Positions 14,037 through 23,320 are shown, counted from the first letter of the stretch. The stretch is DNA of 64,000 nt from Rhodovulum sp. (GCA_002706605.1 PALT01000025.1:310001-374000), one strand, 5' to 3'. Notes: a model not told the origin generated them from the letters alone. Numbers and translations are program-made.

Positions 14037-14714
14037 TCAATAGGCGATTTTACCTTTGCCCTTACCCTTTTTCAAAAGGGTCTTGTCGGTGATGGTGATC
14101 CCGTCGGTATCCTCGACGGCAAAGAACACCGTCTGCCCGGTCGCGATACGCAACTCTTTGGGTTTCACCTTGTCGCCGACAATATGGACCAGCGCGCCCT
14201 CGCTCATGCGCTCGATGGCGCGCTCGGCCCCGCGTTTACCTTCGGCCGGATCATTCTCGACGATGATCACCCCCTCAACGCCGGACCCGTTCGCATCCGC
14301 CCATTCATACCGGCCCGGCAGGCCGAAGGCATGGGTGAACACGGCCTGATCGCGCAACTCGGCCGAGGAAAACACCTGTTTGCCCATGCGCCCCGACACG
14401 GCAAAGCCGCCGCCGTCGCGATTGGCATTGTGAAAGAGCAACGCATCGCCCAACTCGACCTCACCCGGGGTATCGCCGATCTGAACCGCGCCTTTCTGGC
14501 TGTGGACGGCGATGTGATGGGTGCCGCCACGGGCGCGCATCTTGGCCTTGCTCAGCTTGAGGTCCTTGACCTTGACGCGGTGGGCCATGTGCTCGGCCAG
14601 CGGCAGGAAGCCCGCCGCCGCCTTGCGGGTCTCGAACACCACCTCGCCCGGTTCGGTGATTTTCTGGATAAAGCAATTGGTCGGGCCCAAAATGCGGCTG
14701 TCCAATACGTTCAT
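14037..14714 (-). CDS. Cupredoxin-like protein without copper ligands
   Basis: The ATG at 14714 is chosen because GGAG lies 8 bases upstream of it. An ATG at 14729 would place that site inside the gene. The 225 residues are beta-rich. A segment near 125-150 (FTHAFGLPGRYEWADANGSG, then EGVIIVEND) resembles the last strands of cupredoxins, but the Cys and Met ligands are absent. A second, shorter repeat follows (near 175-205). There is no signal peptide. It is the last gene of a three-gene leftward cassette of unknown function. Confidence 0.55.
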   Translation of the reverse strand: MNVLDSRILGPTNCFIQKITEPGEVVFETRKAAAGFLPLAEHMAHRVKVKDLKLSKAKMRARGGTHHIAVHSQKGAVQIGDTPGEVELGDALLFHNANRDGGGFAVSGRMGKQVFSSAELRDQAVFTHAFGLPGRYEWADANGSGVEGVIIVENDPAEGKRGAERAIERMSEGALVHIVGDKVKPKELRIATGQTVFFAVEDTDGITITDKTLLKKGKGKGKIAY

Positions 14715-14735
14715 GTGTCTTACTCCCATAACTGG

Positions 14736-15542
14736 TTAAACAGGCGCGATATCTGCGGCCAACAACAACTCGTCCTCGTCGCTGCTGACGACCGAGGCCC
14801 CAAGGGACGTGATGCGGATCTGCACGGCGGGATCAAACGCCCCACCGGCGGGGATCACCGTTTGCACCTGTGGCGCGCGGTAGAGCTCAAACGTCAGCCC
14901 CGACAGGAACAGCGACAATATCGGCCCCAACCATCCGGTGATCGCCGAGACGGCAAAGATCGCCCCGATCGCCGCCGTGGCCAGAGCAAGGAACGGCCCG
15001 ATGAACGGGATCGTCGACAGGGCAAGCGCCACCGCCCCCATGATCGCCGCCACAATCGCAGTCGAAATCGCGTCCAGTTGCAGGTTCGGGATATCCACGA
15101 TTTCGATATCCGCGACCCAATCGGACCCGTCCGCCGTGGCGTTCAGGCGGAAATCGGACGTGAATGTCACCATCCCCGAATGATTGATCGTCGGCAGGGT
15201 GATCGTGGGCCAGTTGATACAGACCTCGGGCGTGCAGAGATCCGGCAGGAACGGGATCGGGATACAGACCTGCGGGATACAGAAATCCGGCAGGATGTCA
15301 CTAAGGTCGAACGACAGCCCAAGGCCCAGCGAGAAGTTGAAGTTCACATTCGCCAGCCGGATGATATCGGGCGCACGCAGATCAACGCTGCCCCCCGTGA
15401 TGCTGGCCGAGGCCGACCAATTCGCGTCAAATGGCCCAAGGCTACTGGTGCCCGAGCGCGATTGGGTGCCCAGCATGGTTTGCCCGCGCGCAACCAACAG
15501 GGCTGCTTGGGCTTCATCAACGGCAATTTCGAGTTCGCTCAT
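14736..15542 (-). CDS. Unknown protein with Cys-Pro repeats and a hydrophobic domain
   Basis: The ATG at 15542 has a near-perfect GGAGGA ribosome site. The 268-residue protein has no signal peptide. Residues about 85-115 hold two copies of a D-[FL]-C-x-P-x-V-C-I motif (FCIPQVCI and LCTPEVCI). Residues about 165-230 form a long Ala/Leu/Ile-rich stretch with Gly and Pro breaks (IVAAIMGAVALALSTIPFIG onward), like a membrane-inserting hairpin set. The rest is beta-rich. No family is recognised; a lipid-binding or pore-like role is speculation. Confidence 0.6.
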   Translation of the reverse strand: MSELEIAVDEAQAALLVARGQTMLGTQSRSGTSSLGPFDANWSASASITGGSVDLRAPDIIRLANVNFNFSLGLGLSFDLSDILPDFCIPQVCIPIPFLPDLCTPEVCINWPTITLPTINHSGMVTFTSDFRLNATADGSDWVADIEIVDIPNLQLDAISTAIVAAIMGAVALALSTIPFIGPFLALATAAIGAIFAVSAITGWLGPILSLFLSGLTFELYRAPQVQTVIPAGGAFDPAVQIRITSLGASVVSSDEDELLLAADIAPV

Positions 15543-15553
15543 GTCCTGTCCTC

Positions 15554-16177
15554 CTACACGATGGTCGCGAATGCTTTGGCACGGTCGTCTTCCATGACGA
15601 TCCCGCCGTCGGGTACCAAGGTTCCGATCTGGATGAACACCGCCGTGTAGGGGATGCGTAGATCGTCCAATATGTGCTGTAGGATCATGCGCATCATGCA
15701 TTCCAGAACATGGGCAAGGCTCTCGGGCTGAACATCTTTCAGCATCACTTGATCCAGTTGCAGCAACAGATCGTTGCCGTCGCGGATCACGCGGCCTTTG
15801 ACGTAGACCTCCAGAAAGGTCGAGGTGCGCGACACGATGGGCGCGCCATCATCGGCGTCGCGCCCCCCTTTGCGGGCACAGCCCACGGTCAGGGTGACAC
15901 CCACCTGCATGGTGAACGTGCCCGCCGTCGGGGATAGGGGAAACCCCCGCGTATCCGGCACGATGTCGATCACTGGGCGACGCAACTCGACCATGTAATC
16001 GATCCCAAAGACCGGAATAGCGGGGATTTGCGTGGCAGATGCAGATGTCGCCGAGACAAAGGCCGGAGAGCCCCATTTCAGATAGCGCGGTCTGGCTTGG
16101 AAAAACGCGGTGATGAAGTCGTTAACAGCGTCTTCATGCACGCCTGCATATGCCCCTGAGGACAGTGTGAAACTCAT
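15554..16177 (-). CDS. Unknown beta-rich protein, first gene of the cassette
   Basis: The likely start is the ATG at 16177 (MSFTLSSGAYAG), with GAGG about 9 bases upstream; in-frame codons further up would be outside a ribosome site. The 207-residue product has an amphipathic N-terminus (AVNDFITAFFQARPRYLKWG), a beta-rich middle and helices near 160-185 (HVLECMMRMILQHILDDL). The pattern is somewhat like lipid-binding TULIP/BPI-type folds, at low confidence. It is co-oriented and 11 bases from the next gene. Confidence 0.55.
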   Translation of the reverse strand: MSFTLSSGAYAGVHEDAVNDFITAFFQARPRYLKWGSPAFVSATSASATQIPAIPVFGIDYMVELRRPVIDIVPDTRGFPLSPTAGTFTMQVGVTLTVGCARKGGRDADDGAPIVSRTSTFLEVYVKGRVIRDGNDLLLQLDQVMLKDVQPESLAHVLECMMRMILQHILDDLRIPYTAVFIQIGTLVPDGGIVMEDDRAKAFATIV

Positions 16178-16235
16178 AACAAAATACCTCTTACTCAACA
16201 CAGGTCGGTCAAACACAAGACCAACGGAGAACAGC

Positions 16236-16262
16236 CTAGGCGGCAAAGATTTTACCGCCTAG
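16236..16262. terminator. Hairpin between the LysR gene and the cassette
   Basis: CTAGGCGG (16236-16243) and CCGCCTAG (16255-16262) form a perfect 8-base-pair stem with an 11-base AT-rich loop. It lies beyond the stop of the leftward LysR gene and before the cassette. No clear T run follows, so termination is likely but not certain; an operator is possible. Confidence 0.45.
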
Positions 16263-16302
16263 TCAGGATCACCCGCCTTGACTCGTGGGTTTTGGAGATT
16301 CG

Positions 16303-17208
16303 TTAACCGCGCTGCAATTTGACCGGTTCGGTGCGCGCAAGACGGATGAAATGCGCCATAAAGGGCTTGGTTGCGTCTTCTTCGCGCACGGCGGCGTACA
16401 TGCGCCGTGTGACGCCCTCTTTCTTCAGGGGGCGGGTGATCAGGCCCTCGACCTCGCCCTCTTCGCGCACAACCCAATCAGGCAGCACTGCCACCCCGCG
16501 CCCCGATGCCGCCAGCATCAGGATCACCGCCGTCAGTTCCACCTGTCGAACCGAGCGTGGCTCGACCCGCGCGGGCGTCAGCAGTTCCTTGAACACATCC
16601 AGACGGCTGCGATCCATGGGATAGGTGAACAGGTTCTCGTCGCGCAGATCCTCGGCCTCGATATAGGCCTTGTCGGCCAAGCGGTGGGTCTCAGAGGCAA
16701 TGAAAACAGGCGCATAGTCAAACAGCGGCAGAAAGGTGATGCCGTCGATGTCATCGGGATCGGACGAGATCACCAGATCGACCTCTTCGCGTTCCAGCGC
16801 GGGCAGCGCACCAAACGACAGACCGGCGCGGATGTCGACATCGACCTCGCCCCATGTCTTGCGGAAATCGCGCAGCACCGGCAACAGCCAGTCGAAACAC
16901 GCATGGCATTCCATCGCGATATGCAGCCGTCCCGATTTTCCGGCCAGCATGGCGTGGAACTCATCCTCGGTCGCGGCAACCTCGGGCAGGACCTTTTCGG
17001 CAAGACGCAACAGTTTCAGCCCCGCCGCCGACAGTTTCAACGGTTTGGACCGGCGCGCGAACAACTCCATCCCCACCTGTTCCTCAAGGCCTTTGACCTG
17101 ATGGGACAGTGCCGATTGGGTCATGTTCAGAACGTCCGCCGCACGGGCAAGCCCGCCTGCCTCATGAATGGCGCGGATGGTGCGCAGGTGCCGAAGCTCA
17201 AGATGCAT
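16303..17208 (-). CDS. metR: MetR-type LysR regulator of methionine synthesis
   Basis: The 301-residue LysR-family protein has an N-terminal winged HTH (LRHLRTIRAIHEAGGLARAA, then MTQSALSHQVKGLEE) and a ligand-binding domain that, in this family, senses homocysteine. Start choice: ATG at 17208 (MHLELRHL) rather than ATG at 17223, because a MetR box at 17210-17222 would otherwise be in the coding region. It diverges from metF, supporting the MetR identity. Confidence 0.82.
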   Translation of the reverse strand: MHLELRHLRTIRAIHEAGGLARAADVLNMTQSALSHQVKGLEEQVGMELFARRSKPLKLSAAGLKLLRLAEKVLPEVAATEDEFHAMLAGKSGRLHIAMECHACFDWLLPVLRDFRKTWGEVDVDIRAGLSFGALPALEREEVDLVISSDPDDIDGITFLPLFDYAPVFIASETHRLADKAYIEAEDLRDENLFTYPMDRSRLDVFKELLTPARVEPRSVRQVELTAVILMLAASGRGVAVLPDWVVREEGEVEGLITRPLKKEGVTRRMYAAVREEDATKPFMAHFIRLARTEPVKLQRG

Positions 17209-17209
17209 T

Positions 17210-17253
17210 TGAATGGTTTTCATATAGATGATGAGAATTATGAATTTGTTTCA
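17210..17253. promoter_or_regulatory. Two MetR boxes (TGAA-N5-TTCA)
   Basis: TGAATGGTTTTCA at 17210-17222 and TGAATTTGTTTCA at 17241-17253 both fit the MetR consensus TGAANNNNNTTCA exactly. Their starts are 31 bases apart, about three helical turns, so two dimers can bind one face. The pair lies between metR and metF, fitting shared regulation and autoregulation. Confidence 0.8.
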
Positions 17254-17308
17254 CAAAAGGGGGCATGAGACAAGGGTTCACGAAATGATGACCAAAGGGA
17301 ATCACACC

Positions 17309-18178
17309 ATGTCCGCCGCACCGCGTATCTCGTTCGAATTCTTCCCGCCCCAGTCTCTGGAGGCCAGCTTCCGCCTGTGGGATACGGTTCAAACGCTTGC
17401 GCCGATGCAACCGGGCTTTGTGTCGGTGACCTACGGGGCCGGCGGGACCACCCGCAAACTGACCCATGATGCGGTGGCCACGATCCACAAAAACTATGGC
17501 CTGAACGTTGCCGCGCACCTGACCTGTGTGGACGCGACGCGCGAAGAGACCCTTGAGATCGTCAATTCCTATGCCGAGGCCGGTGTGACCGAAATCGTTG
17601 CCCTGCGTGGCGATCCGCCCAAGGGTCAGGGCCATTTCACACCCCACCCCGACGGGTTCGCGAACTCGATCGAACTGGTCGAGGCCCTTGCCGAAACGGG
17701 CAAGTTCAACATCCGCGTCGGCGCCTATCCCGATCCGCACCCTGAATCCAAGGGCACGGGGGATGACATCACGTGGCTGAAGCGCAAGATCGACGCGGGT
17801 GCAAGCTCGGCCATCACCCAGTTCTTCTTTGAAAAGGACACGTTCCTGCGGTTTCGCGACAAATGCGTGGCCGCCGGTATCGATGCGCCGATCATTCCGG
17901 GCATCCTGCCGATTGAAAACTGGACCGGCGTGCGCAAATTCGCCGCCCGCTGTGGCGCCTATATCCCTGCGTGGCTGGACGAGGCGTTCGAGGCCGCGAT
18001 CCGCGACGACCGTCACGACCTGTTGGCGACCTCGCTGGCGACCGAGCTGTGCACCGATCTGTTGGACGAAGGCGTGGAGGACCTGCATTTCTACACGCTG
18101 AACAAACCGCATCTGACGCGCGATATTTGTCATGCGCTGGGCGTTCAACCCGACGTTAGTTTGGAAAAGGTCGCCTGA
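17309..18178 (+). CDS. metF: Methylenetetrahydrofolate reductase
   Basis: The 289-residue flavoenzyme reduces 5,10-methylene-THF to 5-methyl-THF, the methyl donor for methionine synthesis. The family signatures SFEFFPPQ near residue 9, VSVTYGAGGTT near 40 and EIVALRGDPPKG near 100 are present, and ITQFFFEKDTFLRF is the FAD/THF segment. The start at 17309 has AAAGGGA 8 bases upstream. It diverges from metR with two MetR boxes between. Confidence 0.93.
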   Translation: MSAAPRISFEFFPPQSLEASFRLWDTVQTLAPMQPGFVSVTYGAGGTTRKLTHDAVATIHKNYGLNVAAHLTCVDATREETLEIVNSYAEAGVTEIVALRGDPPKGQGHFTPHPDGFANSIELVEALAETGKFNIRVGAYPDPHPESKGTGDDITWLKRKIDAGASSAITQFFFEKDTFLRFRDKCVAAGIDAPIIPGILPIENWTGVRKFAARCGAYIPAWLDEAFEAAIRDDRHDLLATSLATELCTDLLDEGVEDLHFYTLNKPHLTRDICHALGVQPDVSLEKVA

Positions 18179-18235
18179 TCTATTGTCCACGACGGGTTGG
18201 GCGGCTAGGCCTGTGGAAAACACAGGACACCGCCC

Positions 18236-18724
18236 ATGCCGCCCAAATTCACCGCAGAAACACCGGATCAACTGATCTCGCCTGACGCGCTTTTGTCGAT
18301 GTCGGGCTATGCGTTTTTGTGTGCCGTGCGCGACGGCACAATTTCGGGTCCCCCCATCGGCGCGGTCTGCGGGTTTCTGATTGATGAGGTCGAAGAGGGC
18401 CGCGTGTCGTTTCGTGGCGCACCGTCCTTTGAGCACACCAATATCGTCGGCGGCGTCCATGGCGGGTGGTATGCCACGATCCTTGACAGTTGTCTGGCCT
18501 GCGCGGTGACGTCTCTGACCCCGCAGGGCAGCTACATGACCACGCTCGAGTTGAAAATTAACATCACCCGCGCCGTGCCCATCGGGACCGAGGTCATTGC
18601 GACCGGCACCATCCAACACATGGGGCGCAGCACGGGCGTCGCATCGGCCGAGCTGCGTGACGCGAAAACCGGACGCCTTTATGCGACGGGATCAACGACC
18701 TGCATGATCCTGAACGGGACGTAA
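18236..18724 (+). CDS. PaaI-type hotdog thioesterase
   Basis: The 162-residue protein has the hotdog core with the nucleophile region NIVGGVHGGWYATILDSCLACAV and the closing LELKINITRAVPIGTEV. It hydrolyses acyl- or phenylacyl-CoA esters; the substrate is unknown. The stop overlaps the 3' end of the opposing DUF2235 gene by 33 bases, a tail-to-tail arrangement. Confidence 0.8.
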   Translation: MPPKFTAETPDQLISPDALLSMSGYAFLCAVRDGTISGPPIGAVCGFLIDEVEEGRVSFRGAPSFEHTNIVGGVHGGWYATILDSCLACAVTSLTPQGSYMTTLELKINITRAVPIGTEVIATGTIQHMGRSTGVASAELRDAKTGRLYATGSTTCMILNGT

Positions 18725-19822
18725 CAGGCCCGTGCTCATATGCTGAATGTTCTGCAAGGGCGGCATCGGGATATCCGGCACCTCGATGCCCGCTGTAACA
18801 CGGCGATGATAGACCGACGGGTGCAGTGTTTCCGACGGGTCCGCCCCGACCACCCGCGTATGGCGCAGTAAAAACAGCCGTCCCCAGCCACGATTTAACC
18901 CGACACTGGGCGCCATCGGATCACAAGGGAAATGCGCGCGCCACCCGTCGGGTAGTGGCACGCCGTTCTTTTCCACCCGCGCCAACATCCAGACCAAAGA
19001 CAGGTTCGCCAATGGGCGCGCATCCTCGTCCCCGTCGATATGGCCACCGACGTCCCCGTGCGTGCCAGGAAACCAGACCTGCTCCAACCGACCATGCCAA
19101 TCGGCGCGGCTTTGCCACAGGACTGGTTCAAAGGCCTCGCGCGTTTCGTCCAGCGCCAGAGCGTGATAGCCGTGGCGGACGTTGTCGCTGAGGCTGTGGT
19201 CGTGAAAGGCGTGTTGTTCCTCGGTGAGCTTCCACAGAACCGGCAGGCGCACGCCCAGCGCCTTGACTGTATCCCAGACGCCGACCATCTGAATGTCGAC
19301 CGTCGGGTGGCAATAGGCATCGTTGAACACCGCCGCCGCACCGGTCCGCGCGCCCTTGCGGTACAGGCGATAGGCCTGTTCGACGTTACGCTCGGTCGCA
19401 TAGCGCCCCTGCAACAGGCCCACGCGGTCAATCACTCCGGCCAGTGAACGCACGGCAAACGCACCGCGCGAATAGCCCAAGAATATGATCCGGTCACCGG
19501 GGTGATATCGCGATGCCAGATAGCCATAGGCGCGTTTGATCTGACTGTTGATCCCGCGCCCGAAGGCAACATGATGGGTATTGCGCCACGTGGTCCATTG
19601 CACCCCCGCCTCATAATAGAGGGACAGATGCGCCGAGGCAGGCAGACGCGACAGCATTTTATAGGTCAGGCCCGCGTGCGTTTCATGCCCCGCGTCCAGC
19701 GATGAATTGGTGCCGTCCAGAATGATCACATGGGTCAGAGGAACCCGGGCAAAGGACGGTTGGTGCGCCTCTGTCTGACGCAGCCCCCGCAGCCAATCCC
19801 ACGTTCGTCTGGCGATCCCCAT
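18692..19822 (-). CDS. DUF2235 alpha/beta hydrolase (T6SS Tle-like fold)
   Basis: The 376-residue protein has HVIILDGTNSS near the N-terminus and a nucleophile elbow GYSRGAFAVR near residue 115, with His and Asp candidates (FPGTHGDVGGH near 245). This is the DUF2235 family, which includes phospholipase effectors of type VI secretion. No T6SS genes are nearby and no export signal is seen, so a cytoplasmic hydrolase is as likely. Confidence 0.75.
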   Translation of the reverse strand: MGIARRTWDWLRGLRQTEAHQPSFARVPLTHVIILDGTNSSLDAGHETHAGLTYKMLSRLPASAHLSLYYEAGVQWTTWRNTHHVAFGRGINSQIKRAYGYLASRYHPGDRIIFLGYSRGAFAVRSLAGVIDRVGLLQGRYATERNVEQAYRLYRKGARTGAAAVFNDAYCHPTVDIQMVGVWDTVKALGVRLPVLWKLTEEQHAFHDHSLSDNVRHGYHALALDETREAFEPVLWQSRADWHGRLEQVWFPGTHGDVGGHIDGDEDARPLANLSLVWMLARVEKNGVPLPDGWRAHFPCDPMAPSVGLNRGWGRLFLLRHTRVVGADPSETLHPSVYHRRVTAGIEVPDIPMPPLQNIQHMSTGLLRPVQDHAGR

Positions 19823-22117
19823 TTAGACCTCTTTCAGCATCTCCCACACGCGCAGCGGCGTGAATGGCATATCCACCTGCCGCACACCTTTGGCCCAAAC
19901 CGCATCGGTGACGGCGTTTGCTACTGCCCCTAGTGCACCAACCGTGCCAGCCTCGCCGCATCCCTTCATCCCAAGGATATTCGCGGTCGAGGGCGTGCTT
20001 TCGGTGGTAAAGACGATATTGGGCATATTATCGGCGCGTGGCATCGCATAGTCCATGAAACTTGCCGTTAACAGTTGGCCAGTTTCGTCATAGACCGCGC
20101 GTTCCATCAATGCCTGACCCAGACCTTGGGCAATGCCGCCATGCACCTGCCCCTCGGCCAGCATGGGGTTCATCAGGTTCCCGAAATCATCGGTCACGCT
20201 GTATTTCACCACCTCGGTCACGCCGGTTTCAGGGTCGATTTCGACCTCGGCCACATGGGCGCCGTTGGGATAGGACCGCCCGTCCAGCTCATATTCCGCC
20301 TGATGGCGCAAAAGGTCCGTGCGACCGGCGGCGCGCGCCATTTGGGCCACATCCATCACGCCGGGGCGGTGGTTTGATCCGGGGATGATGAATTGACGCT
20401 CTTCCTCGTCGAACTCGACCGCATCCGCGTCAAACTGTTCGGCCACGAACGGGGCCATGGCCGCAACGGCGGCGCGCAGCGTCACCAAGGTCGCGCCGGA
20501 TTGAATGGTAACCGAGCGCGATCCGCCCGTGCCACCGCCCGTCGCAATCCGGTCGCTGTCGCCTTGGACCACGCGGATTTTGTCGACGGGAATGCCACTG
20601 CGATCCGCAAGGAACTGGGCATAGACGGTTTCATGCCCCTGCCCGCCCGATTGCGTGCCGACATAGAGATAGACCAGACCATCATCGCCGAATTCGATCG
20701 TCGCACCCTCGGTCGGGTCGCCCAGAATGGATTCGATGTAATAGGCCAGACCAAGCCCCCGCAGACGCCCGCGCGCCGCGCTCTCGGCCTTGCGCGCGGC
20801 AAACCCGGCGACATCGGCGACCTCGGCCACGCGGCTGAGGACGCGGTCGAAATCCCCCACGTCATAGAGTTGATCCGACACGGTGCGATAGGGAAAGGCG
20901 TCCTTGGCGATAAAGTTACGGCGGCGCAGGTCCCACGGATCGACACCCAATTGCCGCGCGGCATAATCCATCACGCGTTCAAGGACATAAATCGCCTCGG
21001 GCCGACCGGCCCCGCGATAGGCATCCACAGGCGCGGTGTTGGTGAACAGACCCTGCACCCCCAGATAGGCCACCGGAATGTCATAGGCCCCCGTCAGAAC
21101 CTTGGCGAACAGGGCCGATTGGATGTTCTGTGCAAATTCGGAGTTATACGCCCCGAGGTTCGACAGGTTGTGCACGCGGTAGGCAAGGATCTTGTGGTTC
21201 TCGTCAAACGCCAGTTCCGCGTGCGAGGTCAAATCGCGCCCGCCATTGTCGGTCAGCATCGCCTCGGTCCGCTCCGACATCCAGCGCACAGGCCGCCCCA
21301 GCATCCGCGCCGCGTGCGCCACTAGGAAATATTCGGGATAGACAAAGCCCTTCATCCCGAACCCGCCGCCCACCTCGGGCGTGGTGACGCGCACCTGTTC
21401 GGGGGCGAGGTTCAGGATTTTGCTCAGCGAGCCCTTGAGCCCCCAAACCCCCTGCCCCGTAAACCCGACATGCAGACGTTCGCCATTCCATTCGGCATAG
21501 GCGCCGCGCGGCTCCATCGAGTTCACAATGATCCGGTGATCGGCAACGTCCAGAGACACCACATGCGTGGCACGGGCAAAGGCGGCCTCGGTCGCCTCGG
21601 CATCGCCCAGCGCCCAGTCATAGGCGACGTTGCCAGGGGCCTCGGGGTGGATATCGGGATCGGCAGATGGGGTCAGGGACATCGCGACGGGCAGATCGTC
21701 GATGTCCAGCGTGATCAGTTCCGCCGCATCGCGCGCTTGGTCCAGCGTTTCGGCAATGATGAACGCCACCGCATCGCCCACGAACCGCACACGGCTGTCG
21801 GCAAGGATCGGGCGCACGGGCCGTGCGCCACGGCTGCCATCGCGGTTGGTGACGACGGATGCACCGATGGAATTCTTGACGCCTGCCGCAACCAAATCGG
21901 CGGCGGTGATGACGGCGTGCACACCGGGCGCATTGCGCGCGTCCGACACATCCAGTTCGGTGATCGTGCCATGGGCGACGGAGGACCGCACCACATAGCC
22001 AAACAACGCCCCCTCAGGCGCGATATCGTCAATATACTGCCCGTTTCCGGTCAACAGGCGCAGGTCTTCGCTGCGCTTGGCGGTCTGGCTTGCGCCGAAT
22101 TTTTCGATGGTGCCCAT
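19823..22117 (-). CDS. Molybdopterin hydroxylase large subunit, form II CoxL type
   Basis: The 764-residue protein is an aldehyde/xanthine oxidase superfamily member. The active-site loop reads AYRGAGRPE, the form II pattern, not the AYxCSFR of true aerobic CO dehydrogenase. Motifs for the Mo cofactor such as GGGFGMKG near residue 265 and SGGQGHETV are present. The medium FAD and small iron-sulfur subunits are not in the window, so the gene is an orphan subunit here. ATG at 22117 is preceded by GGAGAGG; an upstream ATG lacks a site. The substrate is unknown. Confidence 0.85.
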   Translation of the reverse strand: MGTIEKFGASQTAKRSEDLRLLTGNGQYIDDIAPEGALFGYVVRSSVAHGTITELDVSDARNAPGVHAVITAADLVAAGVKNSIGASVVTNRDGSRGARPVRPILADSRVRFVGDAVAFIIAETLDQARDAAELITLDIDDLPVAMSLTPSADPDIHPEAPGNVAYDWALGDAEATEAAFARATHVVSLDVADHRIIVNSMEPRGAYAEWNGERLHVGFTGQGVWGLKGSLSKILNLAPEQVRVTTPEVGGGFGMKGFVYPEYFLVAHAARMLGRPVRWMSERTEAMLTDNGGRDLTSHAELAFDENHKILAYRVHNLSNLGAYNSEFAQNIQSALFAKVLTGAYDIPVAYLGVQGLFTNTAPVDAYRGAGRPEAIYVLERVMDYAARQLGVDPWDLRRRNFIAKDAFPYRTVSDQLYDVGDFDRVLSRVAEVADVAGFAARKAESAARGRLRGLGLAYYIESILGDPTEGATIEFGDDGLVYLYVGTQSGGQGHETVYAQFLADRSGIPVDKIRVVQGDSDRIATGGGTGGSRSVTIQSGATLVTLRAAVAAMAPFVAEQFDADAVEFDEEERQFIIPGSNHRPGVMDVAQMARAAGRTDLLRHQAEYELDGRSYPNGAHVAEVEIDPETGVTEVVKYSVTDDFGNLMNPMLAEGQVHGGIAQGLGQALMERAVYDETGQLLTASFMDYAMPRADNMPNIVFTTESTPSTANILGMKGCGEAGTVGALGAVANAVTDAVWAKGVRQVDMPFTPLRVWEMLKEV

Positions 22118-22192
22118 GGTCCTCTCCTGTCCGAGGTTATGGGCCAAACCTAGAGGGTTGCGACATACTGTCCAGCCCCTTCGTGGGGCCCC

Positions 22193-23320
22193 TCAGAGGT
22201 TCTGCACCAAAACCGCGTCCGACGCCCCATAGCCGTTGAACCGCGTGGCGGTCACAACGGAATAGGCGCCAAATCCGTCAAAGATCAGATAATCCTCTTC
22301 GGCGGTGCTACAAGGCAGGGTCAGGCGATCCGACAGGCGATCCAGACTGTCACAGGTCGGGCCAAAGGCGGCGAATGTCGTGGTCGGGCCGGTCTTGGGT
22401 GTGCCATCGGGCGCAACCACATGAACGCGATCAAACCCGCGCACCACCGGCAGTTCGGCCAGCGCGCCATAGGTCCCGTCGTTCAGGTAAAGCGCCCCCG
22501 CGCGGCGGGATTTCACCTGCACGGCAAGCGAAAACGCCTCGGCCACCATGGCGCGGCCCGGCTCGCAAACCAGATCGACGCGATAGGGGAACGCGGCCTT
22601 GGCCGTGGATTTGATCGCCTCGAATATCGCGCCCAATGCGGGGCGTTGCCCGTTGCGCCACGCCGGAAACCCGCCCCCGACGTTCAGACGCTGGATATGG
22701 ACGCCCGCGCGCTGGGCGATATCGGCGGCCCCAAGGATATAGCTGACCCAAGCCACGGGATCGGCGCATTGCGTGCCCGGATGAAAAGTCATGGACGCGC
22801 GATGCCCCGCCGCGGCCACACGGCGCAGAAGGTGAACCGCCATATCGGCGGGGGCGCCGAATTTCTCGCCAAAATCATAGGCCGCGCCGGACACGGACAT
22901 TTTGAAGCGCACCGCGATTTCGCTGTGAGGGGGCAGGATGTCCAACAGTTTCGACAATTCAACATCGCAATCGACCGACCACGACGCGACACCAGCGGCC
23001 ACGCCTGCGGCGATCTCGGACCGGCTGCGGACGGGGTTGTGATAGTGCAGTGCCGCATGCGGACAATTCGCCCGCACAAGGTCGATTTCATAGGGCGAGG
23101 CCACGTCAAACGCCGTCACCCCCGCCGCACTGAGGTTCGCCAGAACCAATGGATCGGCATTCGCCTTGACCGCGTAGGTCACCAACCCATCAAACCCGTC
23201 GATGAATTCACGCGCGACGGACTGCAGGACGGCAGGACAGGCGTAAAACGTGGGAACATCGGGGCGGACCTTGGCCAAATGGTCAACGGGGCTGGCCCAG
23301 AAGGGATCGGACTGCTGCAT
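22193..23320 (-). CDS. Ornithine/lysine decarboxylase-like PLP enzyme
   Basis: The 375-residue fold type III enzyme has the PLP lysine in TYAVKANADP (residues about 48-57), GTQC and GGGFPAW for phosphate binding, and CEPGRAMVAEA. The active-site FGPTCDSLD near 325 is characteristic of eukaryote-like ornithine decarboxylase and contains the catalytic Cys. The product would be putrescine. A divergent Lrp-type regulator next door suggests amino-acid-responsive control. Confidence 0.85.
   Translation of the reverse strand: MQQSDPFWASPVDHLAKVRPDVPTFYACPAVLQSVAREFIDGFDGLVTYAVKANADPLVLANLSAAGVTAFDVASPYEIDLVRANCPHAALHYHNPVRSRSEIAAGVAAGVASWSVDCDVELSKLLDILPPHSEIAVRFKMSVSGAAYDFGEKFGAPADMAVHLLRRVAAAGHRASMTFHPGTQCADPVAWVSYILGAADIAQRAGVHIQRLNVGGGFPAWRNGQRPALGAIFEAIKSTAKAAFPYRVDLVCEPGRAMVAEAFSLAVQVKSRRAGALYLNDGTYGALAELPVVRGFDRVHVVAPDGTPKTGPTTTFAAFGPTCDSLDRLSDRLTLPCSTAEEDYLIFDGFGAYSVVTATRFNGYGASDAVLVQNL

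Noticed and set aside
14184-15650. Long open frame on the plus strand opposite the cassette
   Set aside because: It covers three leftward genes with good ribosome sites and its protein is low-complexity Arg/His/Gln-rich, typical of a GC shadow.
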